Made by a program: the position numbers and the translations under genes. A stretch of DNA of 64,000 bases, from the NCBI GenBank assembly GCA_019054805.1, contig JAHQIY010000016.1, positions 1,860,001 to 1,924,000 on the forward strand, read 5' to 3'. The notes below the pieces were generated by a model. It was not told the origin of the DNA. It worked only from the letters and a program-made list of their open reading frames with translations, and did no database searches. This DNA is from Brachionus manjavacas (lineage: Eukaryota > Rotifera > Eurotatoria > Ploima > Brachionidae). Positions 33,801-44,779 of this stretch are shown piece after piece (positions within the stretch are counted from its first letter, which is position 1; every line of letters starts with the position of its first letter).

Positions 33801-36800
33801 ACACAGCTTTGATTTTGTTCGTCCCATTCGTATCTCAATTGACGTCTCCAGTCAAAGTCGTCCACTTTAAACACTTGATTCTCAATCAAATTGGACAAGG
33901 TGTCTCTAGAGTGAACTTCAATTGTCAGCAATGCCTCTATGGTCAGTAGTTTGTGATTTAACAAGTTTTTACTCATAAGACTAGCTGCTATATTAATCGA
34001 ATCGATCAATTCCTCTCTATATTGAACTAGTGAATCATGTGCATTTGTCGAATTAAGGCATTTTAGTATTTGTTTATTAAAATTAATTTGACTAACTAAT
34101 AGAACTACTTGACCATATTGGCACACAACCCATTCCCTATAGTCCATGCTGGAATACTCACTCAAGCCAGATCTTAAATGCTTTTTGAGCGAGTCATACA
34201 TTCCGTTCTCGAGGGCGCCCAGCCATTGCTCTGCTGCACCACGAATCCTCACCGTTTTTTGCAGCTCCAATTTCTCGTTTTCAAACGACACCAGATGTGT
34301 TATTTCATAATTTTTGTCTGATATTTCCAGGCCATTTATATTTCCAAAACATTTGTTTAAATGAAGCTTTTATTTATTTATTTAATTGAATAAAAATAAA
34401 TTAGTTAAATAAATGGTTTCTTTTACTTGTATTTTGGACGGATCTTTTGACTGGGATAAAATGTCCAACAAATCCTCGTTGCTTAAAAAATAAAGTCTTG
34501 GAAATATGAGACGTTTGGTCTCAAAGTAGTCTTCTAGGGATCGTTGTATCTTTTCCATTTGAACCGCATAGGATTGTAGAGCCTCGTACAAGCCAGGTGC
34601 AGTCGCTGCCCTCAATGCATTTGGCTTATCATCTGTCCGTCTCATCAAATCCTTCCAAAATTTTTCAATCTAAAAAAAGGCAAATAGAATTTTATTTTTA
34701 TTTTATTTTTACAAAATCTGATTTAAAAAAAAAAAGGTAATTGACCTGATTGAAAACTTTGGTTTCATTGGTAAGTTGGCGTTGAATATCAGCAGTGGAA
34801 AATATTTGTTTTAGATACAACCATCTTTTTTGACAAAGAATCCATTCGTCAAGTGTTTTGGAGAATAAAGTTAATCTACGGTCCCAGTCTTCGACAAGAG
34901 TTTTGATCGGACCTACATAGCTAGATGATTTGATCGTAGTCATTGTTACCTTTCCAAATAGTTAACATTTTCTTAACAATATATTAAATCTTAATTTACT
35001 TGACTTTCTTCAAGTAGAATTTGAATTTCATCAGTTCCAGTTATCACAAATGTATCTTTGGAGTGATCTTTTACCAGACGAAAATCGGTTTTTTTCCATA
35101 TATCTATGATGCGATTTAGCATGCCTTCCAAAGTTGCTTCGTTAGAAGCCAAAGCGCTAATGTCAGAGATTTTTTCACGATGTTGAAGCACCTTTAAAAA
35201 AAGTTTATGAAAAGATCTATTTTACCTTCTCAAAAATTAATGATAAATTCAAGTGTCAGGTATATATAGATGATTGATAAGTTGTTTTATTCAGAATAAT
35301 TAACCATTTAGTTAAATAAGAGTTTAAAATTTACAAGACAAAAATCAACAATCAGAATAATAAAAAAGAAAACAAAAGTATAAATGAAATAAAATAATTC
35401 ATTAATTAATTTCATTGTTATCTAAATTTATTTGTTTTTTACTTATTTGACTTCAGTTTTCCATTTCAATTAAAATTTAGATTTTTCCTACATATCGTAG
35501 AATATTTCTGATTTTCTACTTGATATAGATGTGAATTGTGGTCGATTATTTTCAAATTTTGCCTATTCATTATGCTATTTTAGACAATTCTTTTCCTTGC
35601 TTGAATTCATTTTCTGAAAATAATATCAAAAAACTAAAAGCAATTCAGAATACAGCAGTCAGATCTATCCTTAAGTTAAAATATGATACTCCCTCCAACA
35701 TTGTGCATCATGAGGCTTTTAATAAACTTAAATTACTAGCAGTCTCGAATTGGCTTTTTGAGTTGACTGAGAGATATGTTGGGACAGGACTGAGTCATTC
35801 TATTCCATTGATTGTCATACTAGTGGAGGAATACAAACAAGGTTTCGAATCAAGATATAATGAATACTCAACTTCAATGTGTAATTGCTACCTTACTATT
35901 TCCTCTTTTTTTCCTGAAGCTTTAACTATGTAAACAACTGTCACATGTAACAAATTTTCAATATATGTCTTTTAAACTTTCTTTACATTCTTTAGCTTAT
36001 TTACTTAATTTTTATTTTATCTTATTTTATTAAATCTATTTTTATTTTTATTTATTTAATAATATATTCTGAAGGAGCTCTAGCTCGGTACAGAAAACAA
36101 ATAAATAAAAAAAAAATTAAAATGCTTGAAAGAGTCGGCCTAAAGTCATAAATTTGAGATATTTTTCTCTTAATTGATATATTAGTCTTTAAAATAGTTT
36201 TGGCTAAAATTCGATCGATTTTTGAAATTCATTCGGTTCAAAATTTCTTTCTTATTTTTACAATTAATCACTTTTACCAAGTGGCATGGCAAAAATTTTG
36301 TATTAGCCTAATCTAGTCTCTTTAAAATGTCTAAATATATTAGTAAATCACTAAAATTAAATTGAAGAGTTTTTGAATAGACTATTAAAAAAAAAGTTAT
36401 TTGAATTTTTATTTTTATTTTTTTTGCCATTGTGAATTTTCATACAAAAATTCCAATACAAAATTTTATTTCTCAATTATAATATGGATTTTGTACTTCA
36501 GGTTTTTCTGTAAGTTTTTAAAGGTGAAACAAACAATGTTTCATTTATCAGTCCAGTAAAAAAAATAATGAAATATTTGCCAATAAATTGATTATTTAAA
36601 TCAAATTGTGTGTTAATTTATATTTGAAAAATTATATTTTTACAATTATAACCATTTAATTCAAAATTTTTTAAATAGAAATAAAAGAATTTAAACATTT
36701 AAATTGCGAAAAAAAATTATGACGATTAATATTTAATGATGAAAATTAATAATTTTTTTTTTAATTAAGTGAAACATATTTTGTTACATGTTGTTTCATC

Positions 36801-39800
36801 ATTAATGTTAAAAAAGCTCAATTTTATCAATTTAAACTAATGAAAAATAATTTTGTTTTTCTAATTTTTGGAAGGTTTGAATGAAAATTCACATTGTCTT
36901 TTTTTCTGCTCCAAAATTGAAAAATGTCTTACACTCCTTTGTCTCAGTAAATTAGTGAAAAAATAAAATAATCAGAAATATTTTTTTATGATTACAGATA
37001 AGCTAGTACATTTACTAGTTTACATATCTTAGAAATATACGGCAAGGTCTTAAAAATAAATTACCTTAAAAAATGTATTTATTAAATATTTTTACTTGAC
37101 TTTTTTCATCTTTTTTTTTTAATTATAATTATATATTCTTAAAATAAAATAGCGGGATAAAGAGTGGTGAAGGCGTCGAACATCCGAAAAGGTACAAGAA
37201 GGGATTAAATGGTGTTGTGTACGAACATAAAGAGAAGTTTTAAAAATGATTCTAAACTAAATCAAATTTAAAACATATTTAAAGAGAACAAGTCTTAGTA
37301 CCGAATCTCTCCTAAATTTAATGCTATATTTAATATAATTTTCGATCTGTAAACAAAATTAATTAATTTGTCCAAAATTTTGATTAGTTTTATTTGTGTA
37401 CTCACGTCGGCATCAAGCAGAACACTCATTGTAATCTTTTGATTGTCATTAAGCAAATCGTGACCGATCAGGTGTTTCAATTGAGCATAATGTCTGGCCT
37501 TTAAGCTTGGATTTCTTAGGGCTATAATAATTGGCAACGCTTTCTTAAAATCCATAATCTTGTTCTTCAGCTTGGGAACAAGATCGTTGTGTGGGAGACC
37601 TTTTTCTAATAAGTAGATATTTTGGGTGAATCTGTTCACATCTTTTTGGATCAAATCGACCTTGATCTCATCGAGTAGTTTGCTCAACCATTCTCTGACC
37701 AACAAATCCCATTCTTCAATCGACTTCCACAATAAGCGTCTAAGACTGATGTCGTGCTCTAGTTCATTTAACTCCGATTGAAGAGTTAGTATGCTCACTC
37801 CGGATCGACTATAGTCTTGAATTGTAAACTCTTGGGCTGTTTTTCTCTTTACTTGTTTCAAAGTATTGCCAAAGCGTTCTTGATAGGCAGCGTAATTCTT
37901 GGCTTTTTCGACTAGTTTTTCAATCATCTCTTGAAAAAGAGTCAGATTCTCTTTGGCAACCTGGGATGTTGTGTCAGAAGACAACAGTACCGGCGATTGA
38001 AGCCGAACTCTCAAATCAATTGATTCATTGTGCACTTTGCCAATCAAGACTCCCAAATCTACAGTAAATTTGCGAATGTTTTCTTCCGACTGGGCTTCTG
38101 TGTACAACAAGCTTGTCTTTAGATGGTGAAATATGGAGCCGAGAGATTTGAAAAAAGCGTATTGTTCTGGAGTGATGCTGAGGTTGAAGTCATTGGCAAT
38201 GGTAAATAAACGCGTCACAATGAGAAATTCGTTTTCCAAAGCAGGTAATTCATTGTTAATTCGGGTAAGAATTGACAAGTGCTCGACAAAGTCTTCGACA
38301 GATGTGGGATCACGATCTAACATTTTTAGCGCATCTCGCATCGTTTCTTGCAGTTTTTCGTTTCGTTTCACGGCCATTGTTGGCATGAATGAGTCCAATG
38401 TTGATATCACGTGATTTGGGTATGGACGACATTCACTCTGGAATTTGTTGGCTCTAAAATTAAAAAAACAGACACGCTTGTTTGTCACCATTGTATCAAT
38501 TGAATTAATCTATAAAAATAACTAATAAGATTTTGTTAATATTTAAAGGATTAAAAATATTTTAAAGACAATGAAGTTTTTCAATTTCAATGAGATTTTA
38601 AGATTCTTACCAAAGCAAAATCAATTTCTCTATTTTATTAAACTTAAACACAAAGGGTTTTTCTTTTTGACACAAAAATTAAAAATAATAAAAAAATTTT
38701 AAATCAAAAATAAAATTGATGATCAATCCAAATATTTTTAAGCTTTGACAATGTTTTGTTTATTTTTTTTTTCAATAATTTTATTCTTATTTGCATAATT
38801 TCTAAAAAATTAAATTTACTTCTATCAAACATACTCCTTTGTTAACAAGCCTGTCAGAAGAAAATACTGACAAATTATTCTCAAACACTAGTTTTTATTT
38901 TTTAATTTTTATCATTTAGCATCGAATTAGAATTAGATTGTACCGAAATAATATTCCCAAATACAAAATATTTAAAATTAATTTTTTTATTAACTTTTTT
39001 ATTATTATTAATTATATAATATAATATAATTAATTAATATAATTTTTTATTATTAATTTCATTTATTAACTTCTTAGCTTAATTATGGAGAGAATTCATA
39101 CAAATAAAGTATTCTTAAGCTAAAAAATGCTGCCAAAAAATTATTTTAAATTTTATTTAAGTCATCAAAAAAATAAATTAATCAAATAAGTCCTGGGTGT
39201 TTAAAAAACTAATGTAATTGATGAACCCGGCCATCCACTCACTAGCAAACTCAATAAGGTATCGGACAAAAGCAAGGCTATTTGTCAAATCAGCTGCAAC
39301 AAAACAAGAATCAAAGCAAATGGAAACAGTTTCGTACAGAAATGTCTCAGAACACTCAGAAACGGTGAATCCGACCCCTATACAACACGTCAACCACTGC
39401 TAGTCTCCCAAGCATATCAAATTCCAAGACAGTTACCAATACCATAAAATGTCAACTATGCACCAAGTCATAAAAAGCTGGAGCAGAAATCAATGCACGA
39501 ATTCGCTCAAAAAAATTAAGTCGTCACACTAACTGACTCTTTCCTTACGCTTTGAAAAATGTCTATAATTATTTTTTACTTTGGTTCTTGTCTTTAAACT
39601 AGAAATATTTATACAAAAAATTGTGTAATTTATCCTAATCAGGAACGAGTCAATTTTAAATAAAGAAATCTAAATCTAAAGTTAATTACTTGTTCTGTGT
39701 GCTTGGCGAGTAAGACATAAAAATCATCGGGTGTAAATGTTTGTTTTTGAATTAGTTTCTCTATGTTGAGCTTAATTGTGGATTCGACCATTTGGCAGTA

Positions 39801-42800
39801 TTCTTTGTAAGTATTCGAATATGATGTGACACTGGTCAAACTAGTGGTGACACTCTTCATTACATCTGCCACAATGTCTTGGTATTCTTCGTCTTCGCCA
39901 AACAAAAACTCGACCTCGGGCCAAGGTGATTTTATTTGATCGTCAAAATTAAGACTTAGCTTCATTTCGCGTTCTCCGCGAGTTAATTCATATATTGGCA
40001 CTTGATAGAACAGCTCGAATTTAGGTTCGTGTAGTAGGGTTTGTATTTTGCCAGCTGTTTCTTCGTATTTTGAAATTAGATCTTTGAAGAAATTTTTGAA
40101 TTCTGACTGATCAGGACTGAGTGACACAATAACTGAAAGGAACTTTTTACCCGTGCGACTTAACACATCATCATCGAATCGATTTGAATCGGCTTTAATA
40201 ATAAAATAATTATTTATCAGTTTTAAAATCAGTTCCAACACCGACTTGAGATTTAGAGTCGATTTTGAACTTGCTTGAGATTTTTTTTTAATTAATTGAG
40301 AAAATGCATACAGTTATTATCAATAAATTATTAAATTAATATGGTTTTCGAAGAGTTTAAGCAAACTATATCTTTCCTAATTTTTAAAACATTATTTTAT
40401 CATGGTTTTATATTATTTTTTGGTTTTAATATATTTTTTTAAAATTTTCATTTTATCTTTTTAGAGTAAAAAATGAGAAAAAATGGAAAATTGAAGCTGG
40501 AGATCAAAATCAAAAGGTCAAAATAGAATTTAAAATAAAATGTAATTTTTTTTTAATTATAGAAAAAAAATAATTATTCTCCTAAGTAATTACTTGACAT
40601 GTTATTTGAAGTATATTTTCATTTATAAAATCTTAAAATATCCCATTTTAATGAACTTTAAAAGGTTTAAATTTTTTAATTTATTTTAATAAAATCTCAC
40701 AAAGATAAAAAATTTTAATTTTTTTAAGTGGAAAAATAAAATTATTATTATATTTTAGTTTGAATGAAAGAATAAAAATTTCTGAATTTCTTTTTTAAAA
40801 TTATCAAAATCATTAGATTAACTAAGTTCTACAATTTTTAATGATCGTTTTGGTCTTAAATATTTGATTTGAGACTTCAATTTGCCGAAAAAAGGGGAAA
40901 ATTTTTTTTTTATTTTGAAAAAGGAAAAATTGAAGTCTGTTTTACAGAGCCGCACTACCAGTGCTAATATTTTTCTATGATAAAATGAATTTTTAAAAAT
41001 ATTAATAATCAATTGGAATTCAAAGGACCAAAAAATTTTTAGAACAAAAAATCAGAAAATATATTCAAAATAATTGATTTTTTTTCCTAAAAGTTTAAAA
41101 TTTGTTCTGTAAATTGTAATAATCCTTGATGAGATTTACAATTTACAATCTTATCAGCTAAATCTACTTTGTATAGATAATCTGCAATAAAATATATGTA
41201 CGTTTTAGTGTTTATGCAAGTTTTTAATTATTTTTAAAATTTCAAGCCAATTTTAAACTTAATAAAAAAAAAAGGTTTTATTAATTCTCGATTTTTGGAA
41301 TTTCATTTTGTTCTAAAATTTGAACGACATAATATTTTCTATCATGGAAATAACTCTTACCAATAGCTTCATCGTCGTCCTCTTCTTCTTCATCCGAATC
41401 TTCATAATTATCACTTTTTTTAACATTAAGCAAAAGATCAGTGATGAAAATAGGTTCATAAATTTTTTCAACTGTCTCTTGAGTTCGTATTTCTTCCATT
41501 AGCTTAATCACCAAAATTAAATAAATAAAAATTTTTTTTGAAAAAAGATTTTTACTTTATCTATATCCTTGTGAGTCTTGATATTTTTAACATTAACATA
41601 TGCATCATAATCTTGTTTGATCAGCTGAAAGTCGTACTCAAAGCTCTCGTAAGAGTCACTCATGTCCGTAGTGCTGATCATGCTTTTTTTCGACAAATCT
41701 TTGGAAATCGGCGAGTCCAGACTTTTCCTAAAGCCAACCGATTTCATCACATAATCATTCAAAAGTCGAACTGATGTTTTTACCACTCGGTGTAACAGCT
41801 CTTGAATTAGATAGTCGATCATTCTCAAAAACTGGCATATTCTTTGCAATATGTATCTCCATTCGTTGCGAACTGCATAACATGGACCTTTGCTGCGTTT
41901 GGGTGCTTGAATTAATGAAGTGTCTCTTAGCTTTGTTGTTTTTGTTTGTCTATGCTTAAGATAGTTGTCAATAAAAGTTTCTTCATGCGTAAAATTTTCA
42001 AAGTCAAAAAAAGCATCGAAATCAATTCCTTCCAATTGACCGACAGTAATGCATGACACATATGCTAAATTGATCACTTCTTGCTGAATTAGTTTGAGCT
42101 TATTAAACGCTTGGTCAATTTGCTCGTACTGTATTCGACTAAAGTCCTCAAGTGAATGAGTCGAGTTCGGATCTATTTTTACCATTAGAATGGCGTGTTT
42201 ACCCTCGCCGAGTCCAGTTTTGCTTCCGGATGCTCGTTCACATAAATCTCTAACATGAAGCAAAGTTTTTTGGAAAATTTCATTTGCTGAAAAAAGTCTC
42301 CGGCTCAGAAATTCTCTTGAAATTAAAAAAATTATTTTTGTTAAAATTTTGTTTATTTTATTTTTTCAAATAAAATTTATTTTGATTTTGTGAAATTTAG
42401 TACTAAATGATACAAAAAAAGAACAGAGAAAAATGTAAAAAAATTGAATAAAAGAAAAAAAGGTATTTAATTTGTTACACTTTGTTCTGTTCTTTTGTAC
42501 TAAACCCTATATTTTTTTATGACAATTAAATTTTTTTTTTTACTTGGAACGTGATTTTTTATATCCTCTAATTGCTGATCGCCATGTTCCAAAATTTTTC
42601 CACACTCTGAACATTTTGAATATTTTTATCTTTCTGAGCATATCGAATAGTCTTTTTTCCCAAATCCATTTCATAGAGTTACGAACCTCGATTTCACTTG
42701 ATCTTTTATCAATCTAAATAAAAAATCTTTTTATTGCTTGATTCTTTAAAATTTTGGCCCAAATTACTCTGGTAACACAAGATGCGGTGATAATGTAATA

Positions 42801-43672
42801 AACATTAAAATTTTCAACTTTCTCGTATTTAATAGATTTAAGATTATATGGCGAGTATACAATATTATTTATGATATCACTTAAGCAAACACCTATTACA
42901 TATTCTCCATTATCATTTAGAGTTTTTTTCATCTCAGTGTCGACTCTGTCCACGTAATCATTCAATGCTTGTTTGGCACCTTCGCCATGTATTGGCAGCT
43001 TTGTGTTCCAGCCAAATTTTTTTCGCTGTCTCAATATATGACATATTGGATCATTCTCATCTTAATTTTTTTAGTTAAAATAAAATAAAATTAATTTTTC
43101 TAATATTACCAATCTTTTCATTGTTTTGAAGATCTTCCCATAAAATAATAGCATTTTTTTTTGGCGTCTGAAAAAAAAATGGGTAAAATAATTTCGTTTC
43201 TCCTTATTCCATTTACTTACACTTATTCTCTCAGTTAAAAGATTTTGGTTTGCCTCGCTAAAATGTACTACTTGCTGAGACTCAGCGGCAACTAAAAAAA
43301 ATAAATTTTAATTAAAACAAATGTTTACATGAATTAATTACGAATTTCGTCAATATCTACTACAAAACGGCTTATTTCAGCTCGATAGTCATCAATACTA
43401 GTAAGTTTAAAATCATTTTTGTCTTTGTTGGATTCAAGGGAATCCAAAAATGGAAAATTTGCTCTCTTGTATTTGTCATAAATAGGGCCAGTAGTCGAAG
43501 TTTTTAAAATTTTAATAAAATTTTTATCATCAGAGTTTAAAGAAGGTCTATACGCCTGGCTGGTAGCACCATAATCTTGACAAGCCGAATAATTATTGTT
43601 TACTTGATCAATGGCTTTTTTTAAATTTAATTTGCGATGAGTTTTAAGTGGTGGCAGTTCTGGTATTGACAT
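18876..43672 (-). CDS. DNAH6: Axonemal dynein heavy chain, DNAH6 type
   Basis: Inner-arm ciliary dynein motor. 22 exons: 43672-43342, 43291-43221, 43167-43110, 43060-42768, 42713-42544, 42315-41556, 41502-41361, 40273-39690, 38509-37406, 35191-35000, 34949-34746, 34669-34427, 34366-32666, 31943-31243, 30207-29309, 26985-25934, 25873-25712, 25650-25472, 25415-22212, 20734-20012, 19935-19137, 19079-18876. Every junction is GT-AG and frame closes, giving about 4,590 aa (human DNAH6 about 4,160). P-loops: AAA1 GPAGTGKT (about residue 1620, with WCCFDEFNRI), AAA2 GPPGGGKT, AAA3 GSSGIGKT, AAA4 GIDGTGKS. The stalk and microtubule-binding region lie in exon 19; GGRVTDDYDRRC and the C-terminal WISGFFYPQG follow. 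The linker (SSYVGPIKTLVEDW, EKGLPHNDLVPKLK) and the N-terminal YSPYNLKSIKYEKVENFNVYY match DNAH6 best. An acidic insert (EDSDEEEEDDDE) and a Ser-rich insert after AAA5 are lineage-specific. Confidence 0.93.
20735..22211. other. Dynein intron 19 (1.48 kb)
   Basis: Joins VNN to FTRTG across AA|T; the acceptor is aaatttag. The intron holds a 500-bp MITE (21656-22154). The rest is AT-rich with no gene seen. Confidence 0.8.
21656..22154. mobile_element. MITE family 1, copy 1
   Basis: 500-bp element ended by near-perfect inverted repeats GCAAATTGAAGTTTGAGAT (21656-21674) and the complement of GCAAATTGAAGTTTCAGAT (22136-22154). It is homologous along its length to 40486-40885. An internal palindrome TTGACATgatATGTCAA lies at about 21752-21768. 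No coding capacity. Confidence 0.8.
27872..28599. mobile_element. 728-bp TIR transposon nested in the Tc1 relic
   Basis: Flanked by the direct repeat CTAATAAAG (27863-27871 and 28600-28608), read as an 8-9-bp target duplication. Termini GGTCTTACCTGTTATGCGAC (27873-27892) and the complement of CGTCTTGCCTGCTATGTGAC (28580-28599) match at 16 of 20 positions. It interrupts the Tc1 frame between the IENLLSWV and VDSMP blocks. The length of the duplication fits hAT, P or Mutator-like superfamilies; none is proven. Confidence 0.8.
28075..28432 (+). pseudogene. Zinc-finger open frame inside the nested transposon
   Basis: The first frame encodes an acidic protein (NFNESDEESFALITAI…DSDEEEEDVES) up to EKLIQK. 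A one-base shift at the A-run near 28275 moves into a second frame, ASDVLTVSEETQFAAKRTLS then CPKCGKLMKKERGVKQHISKMH. This is a C-x2-C-x12-H-x4-H finger ending at a TAG (28430-28432). It sits entirely inside the TIR element, so it is probably element-borne. An assembly error in the homopolymer could make it intact. Confidence 0.6.
29155..29273 (+). tRNA. tRNA-Ser(AGA) with 37-nt intron, copy 1
   Basis: Class II tRNA. Acceptor stem GCAGTGA pairs with TCACTGC, then G73. The D-arm GGCCGAGTGGTTAAGGC and T-arm GCAGGTTCAAATCCTGC are canonical, and a long variable arm is present. The anticodon stem TCTGA/TCAGA closes on loop CTAGAAA with anticodon AGA at 29188-29190. A 37-nt intron (29192-29228) sits at the standard position after base 37 and contains TTCTA, which can pair with the anticodon. 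The mature length is 82 nt. A T-run follows for Pol III termination. It lies antisense inside a dynein intron. Confidence 0.95.
30208..31242. other. Dynein intron 14 (1.04 kb)
   Basis: The donor gtttgt is weaker than others in the gene; the acceptor is tttttcaag. It contains an orphan exon-like piece on the plus strand (30272-30352). The rest is AT-rich. Confidence 0.7.
30272..30352 (+). other. Orphan exon-like segment
   Basis: Preceded by an acceptor-like aaaatttcag, this plus-strand segment reads SPKWDLLEDAGLVNKTGYTT then FLNLN and a stop, in balanced codon use unlike the AT-rich surroundings. No partner exon is found nearby. It may be a captured exon, the 3' end of a mobile gene, or chance. 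Confidence 0.35.
31944..32665. other. Dynein intron 13 (0.72 kb)
   Basis: Contains the second tRNA-Ser gene, a 10-bp inverted repeat (TAAAATAGAG… at 32191-32225), and a less AT-rich piece at about 32270-32361. Confidence 0.8.
32006..32124 (+). tRNA. tRNA-Ser(AGA) with 37-nt intron, copy 2
   Basis: The same 119-nt gene as the copy at 29155; the only base difference I see is one C-to-G change inside the intron. Anticodon AGA lies at 32039-32041 and the intron at 32043-32079. Mature sequences are identical. A run of about ten Ts follows. It lies antisense in the next upstream dynein intron; flanks differ from copy 1, so only the tRNA unit is shared. Confidence 0.95.
35520..36118 (+). mobile_element. 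5'-truncated LINE fragment
   Basis: The open frame encodes the C-terminal end of a non-LTR retroelement protein downstream of the reverse transcriptase: NNIKKLKAIQNTAVRSILKL, KYDTPSN, FELTERYV, IPLIVILVEEYKQGF. An untranslated tail ends in an A-rich AAATAAATAA run near 36118, as expected for a LINE 3' end. The frame is intact from about 35538 to 35933, so it may be young. Same strand as the tRNAs, opposite to the dynein gene. Confidence 0.75.
36428..36896. mobile_element. MITE family 2, copy A
   Basis: Ends are inverted: ATTGTGAATTTTCATAC at the left, and the right end is the complement of CAATGTGAATTTTCATTC. The right-hand 130 bp closely matches 56690-56817, including TGTTTCAT and GGAAGGTTTG blocks. 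Non-coding. Confidence 0.72.
38510..39689. other. Dynein intron 8 (1.18 kb)
   Basis: Mostly AT-rich. A segment at about 39178-39540 is clearly richer in G and C, with coding-like texture but stops. It may be an old mobile-element fragment; I could not place it. Confidence 0.65.
40274..41360. other. Dynein intron 7 (1.09 kb)
   Basis: Holds MITE family 1 copy 2 (40486-40885) and a second, partial copy of its terminal repeat near 40923-40940 (GGAAAAATTGAAGTCTG). No gene seen. Confidence 0.7.
40486..40885. mobile_element. MITE family 1, copy 2
   Basis: About 400 bp, same orientation as 21656-22154 and alignable across most of it. Shared blocks include AGTAATTACTTGACATG, AAATCTTAAAATATCCC and ATGATCG. 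Termini are GAAAATTGAAGCTGGAGAT and the complement of GCAAATTGAAGTCTCAAAT. Confidence 0.75.
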
Positions 43673-44779
43673 AATTATTGATACATTTGGATTAGCTTAA
43701 ATTTTTGTTTATACTTTATAAATTATACTAATTAGAGATTTTTTTTTGTTAAAATTTCGATTCAATTGCCAGTAGTTATAGAAACTGAAATCAACTAAGT
43801 GAGAAAACTAAGGTGTTAAAATTTTTCATATTTTTGTAAACAATCGAAATTTCAAAAATAATTGAGCTTTTTTATTTGCTTGGAAAAAAATATTTTTGTT
43901 TGATGTTTTATTAAATCTTAAATTAAATTTAATATATTCGAAATTCAAATTAAAATGTAAATTGAAAAAATAAAATTTTTGTGAATTTAACTATCATTTT
44001 TGACTTTTTAACTAAAGATAAACAAATTAAATTTTAGCTGTTAATCTCTAAAGTCGATTCTAAAATTTTTCGTTTAATTATCAAATTAAATTTTTATTAA
44101 TTAATAGCAGAGTTCAAATTTTAGTAGTAAAATAGTTTGCTTTTTACCTGAATATTCAATCTCGATTTTTTTTTATAAAAGAAAATAAAAATAGTATTTA
44201 GAAAATTTGAATTATTAATTTTCAAAAACAAGATTGAAGAAAAGTAATTTGTTTTGAAAAAAAAAATTAATTTTTATTTATTTGCTTATGTAGAACAGAA
44301 TCTTAGTTTTGAATTCATCTTTTTTTTAATAAAATTTTTTAAAGTAGTTTATTTGATTTTGTTTCAATACATATTCTCTTAAAAATACTTAAAAAAAATT
44401 CTCAAAAGAATATTTAAAAAAATTTAAAAGCATTTGAATTAAAATTTTTTTAATCACTTTCAAAGTCTTAACTTAACTAATGATGAATTTTAATTTATCA
44501 AAAGTTTATTATCTTGTGTTATGCAAATCCAAAGTAAATAAATTTAAACCATGTATTTAAATTCTTTCGAATCAATAGCATAATTAGGCAAAATTTAAAA
44601 AATGAATTTTTTCATAGCTAATTTTTTGAACAATGATAAAATTGTGAAAAGATAGAAAATTTGAATTGCAAACTAAAATATTTTTAATGATAAGCTGATA
44701 TGCAAAGTTTTACAACTTTAATGATTATTATTATTTAAAAAAAGAATAAAATAAAAAAATTAAATTGTTTTTGAGTGAA
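43673..44779. promoter_or_regulatory. Divergent upstream region of DNAH6 and Limpet
   Basis: 1.1 kb of AT-rich DNA between the two start codons; it must hold both promoters. No recognisable motif. An earlier Limpet exon could lie here but none is evident. Confidence 0.45.

Larger units (their letters stand above)
35192..37405. other. Dynein intron 9 (2.2 kb)
   Basis: Joins DAD to VLQHREK. Contains a LINE 3' fragment (35520-36118), MITE family 2 copy A (36428-36896), and a short less AT-rich island at about 37150-37245 that I cannot assign. Confidence 0.8.
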
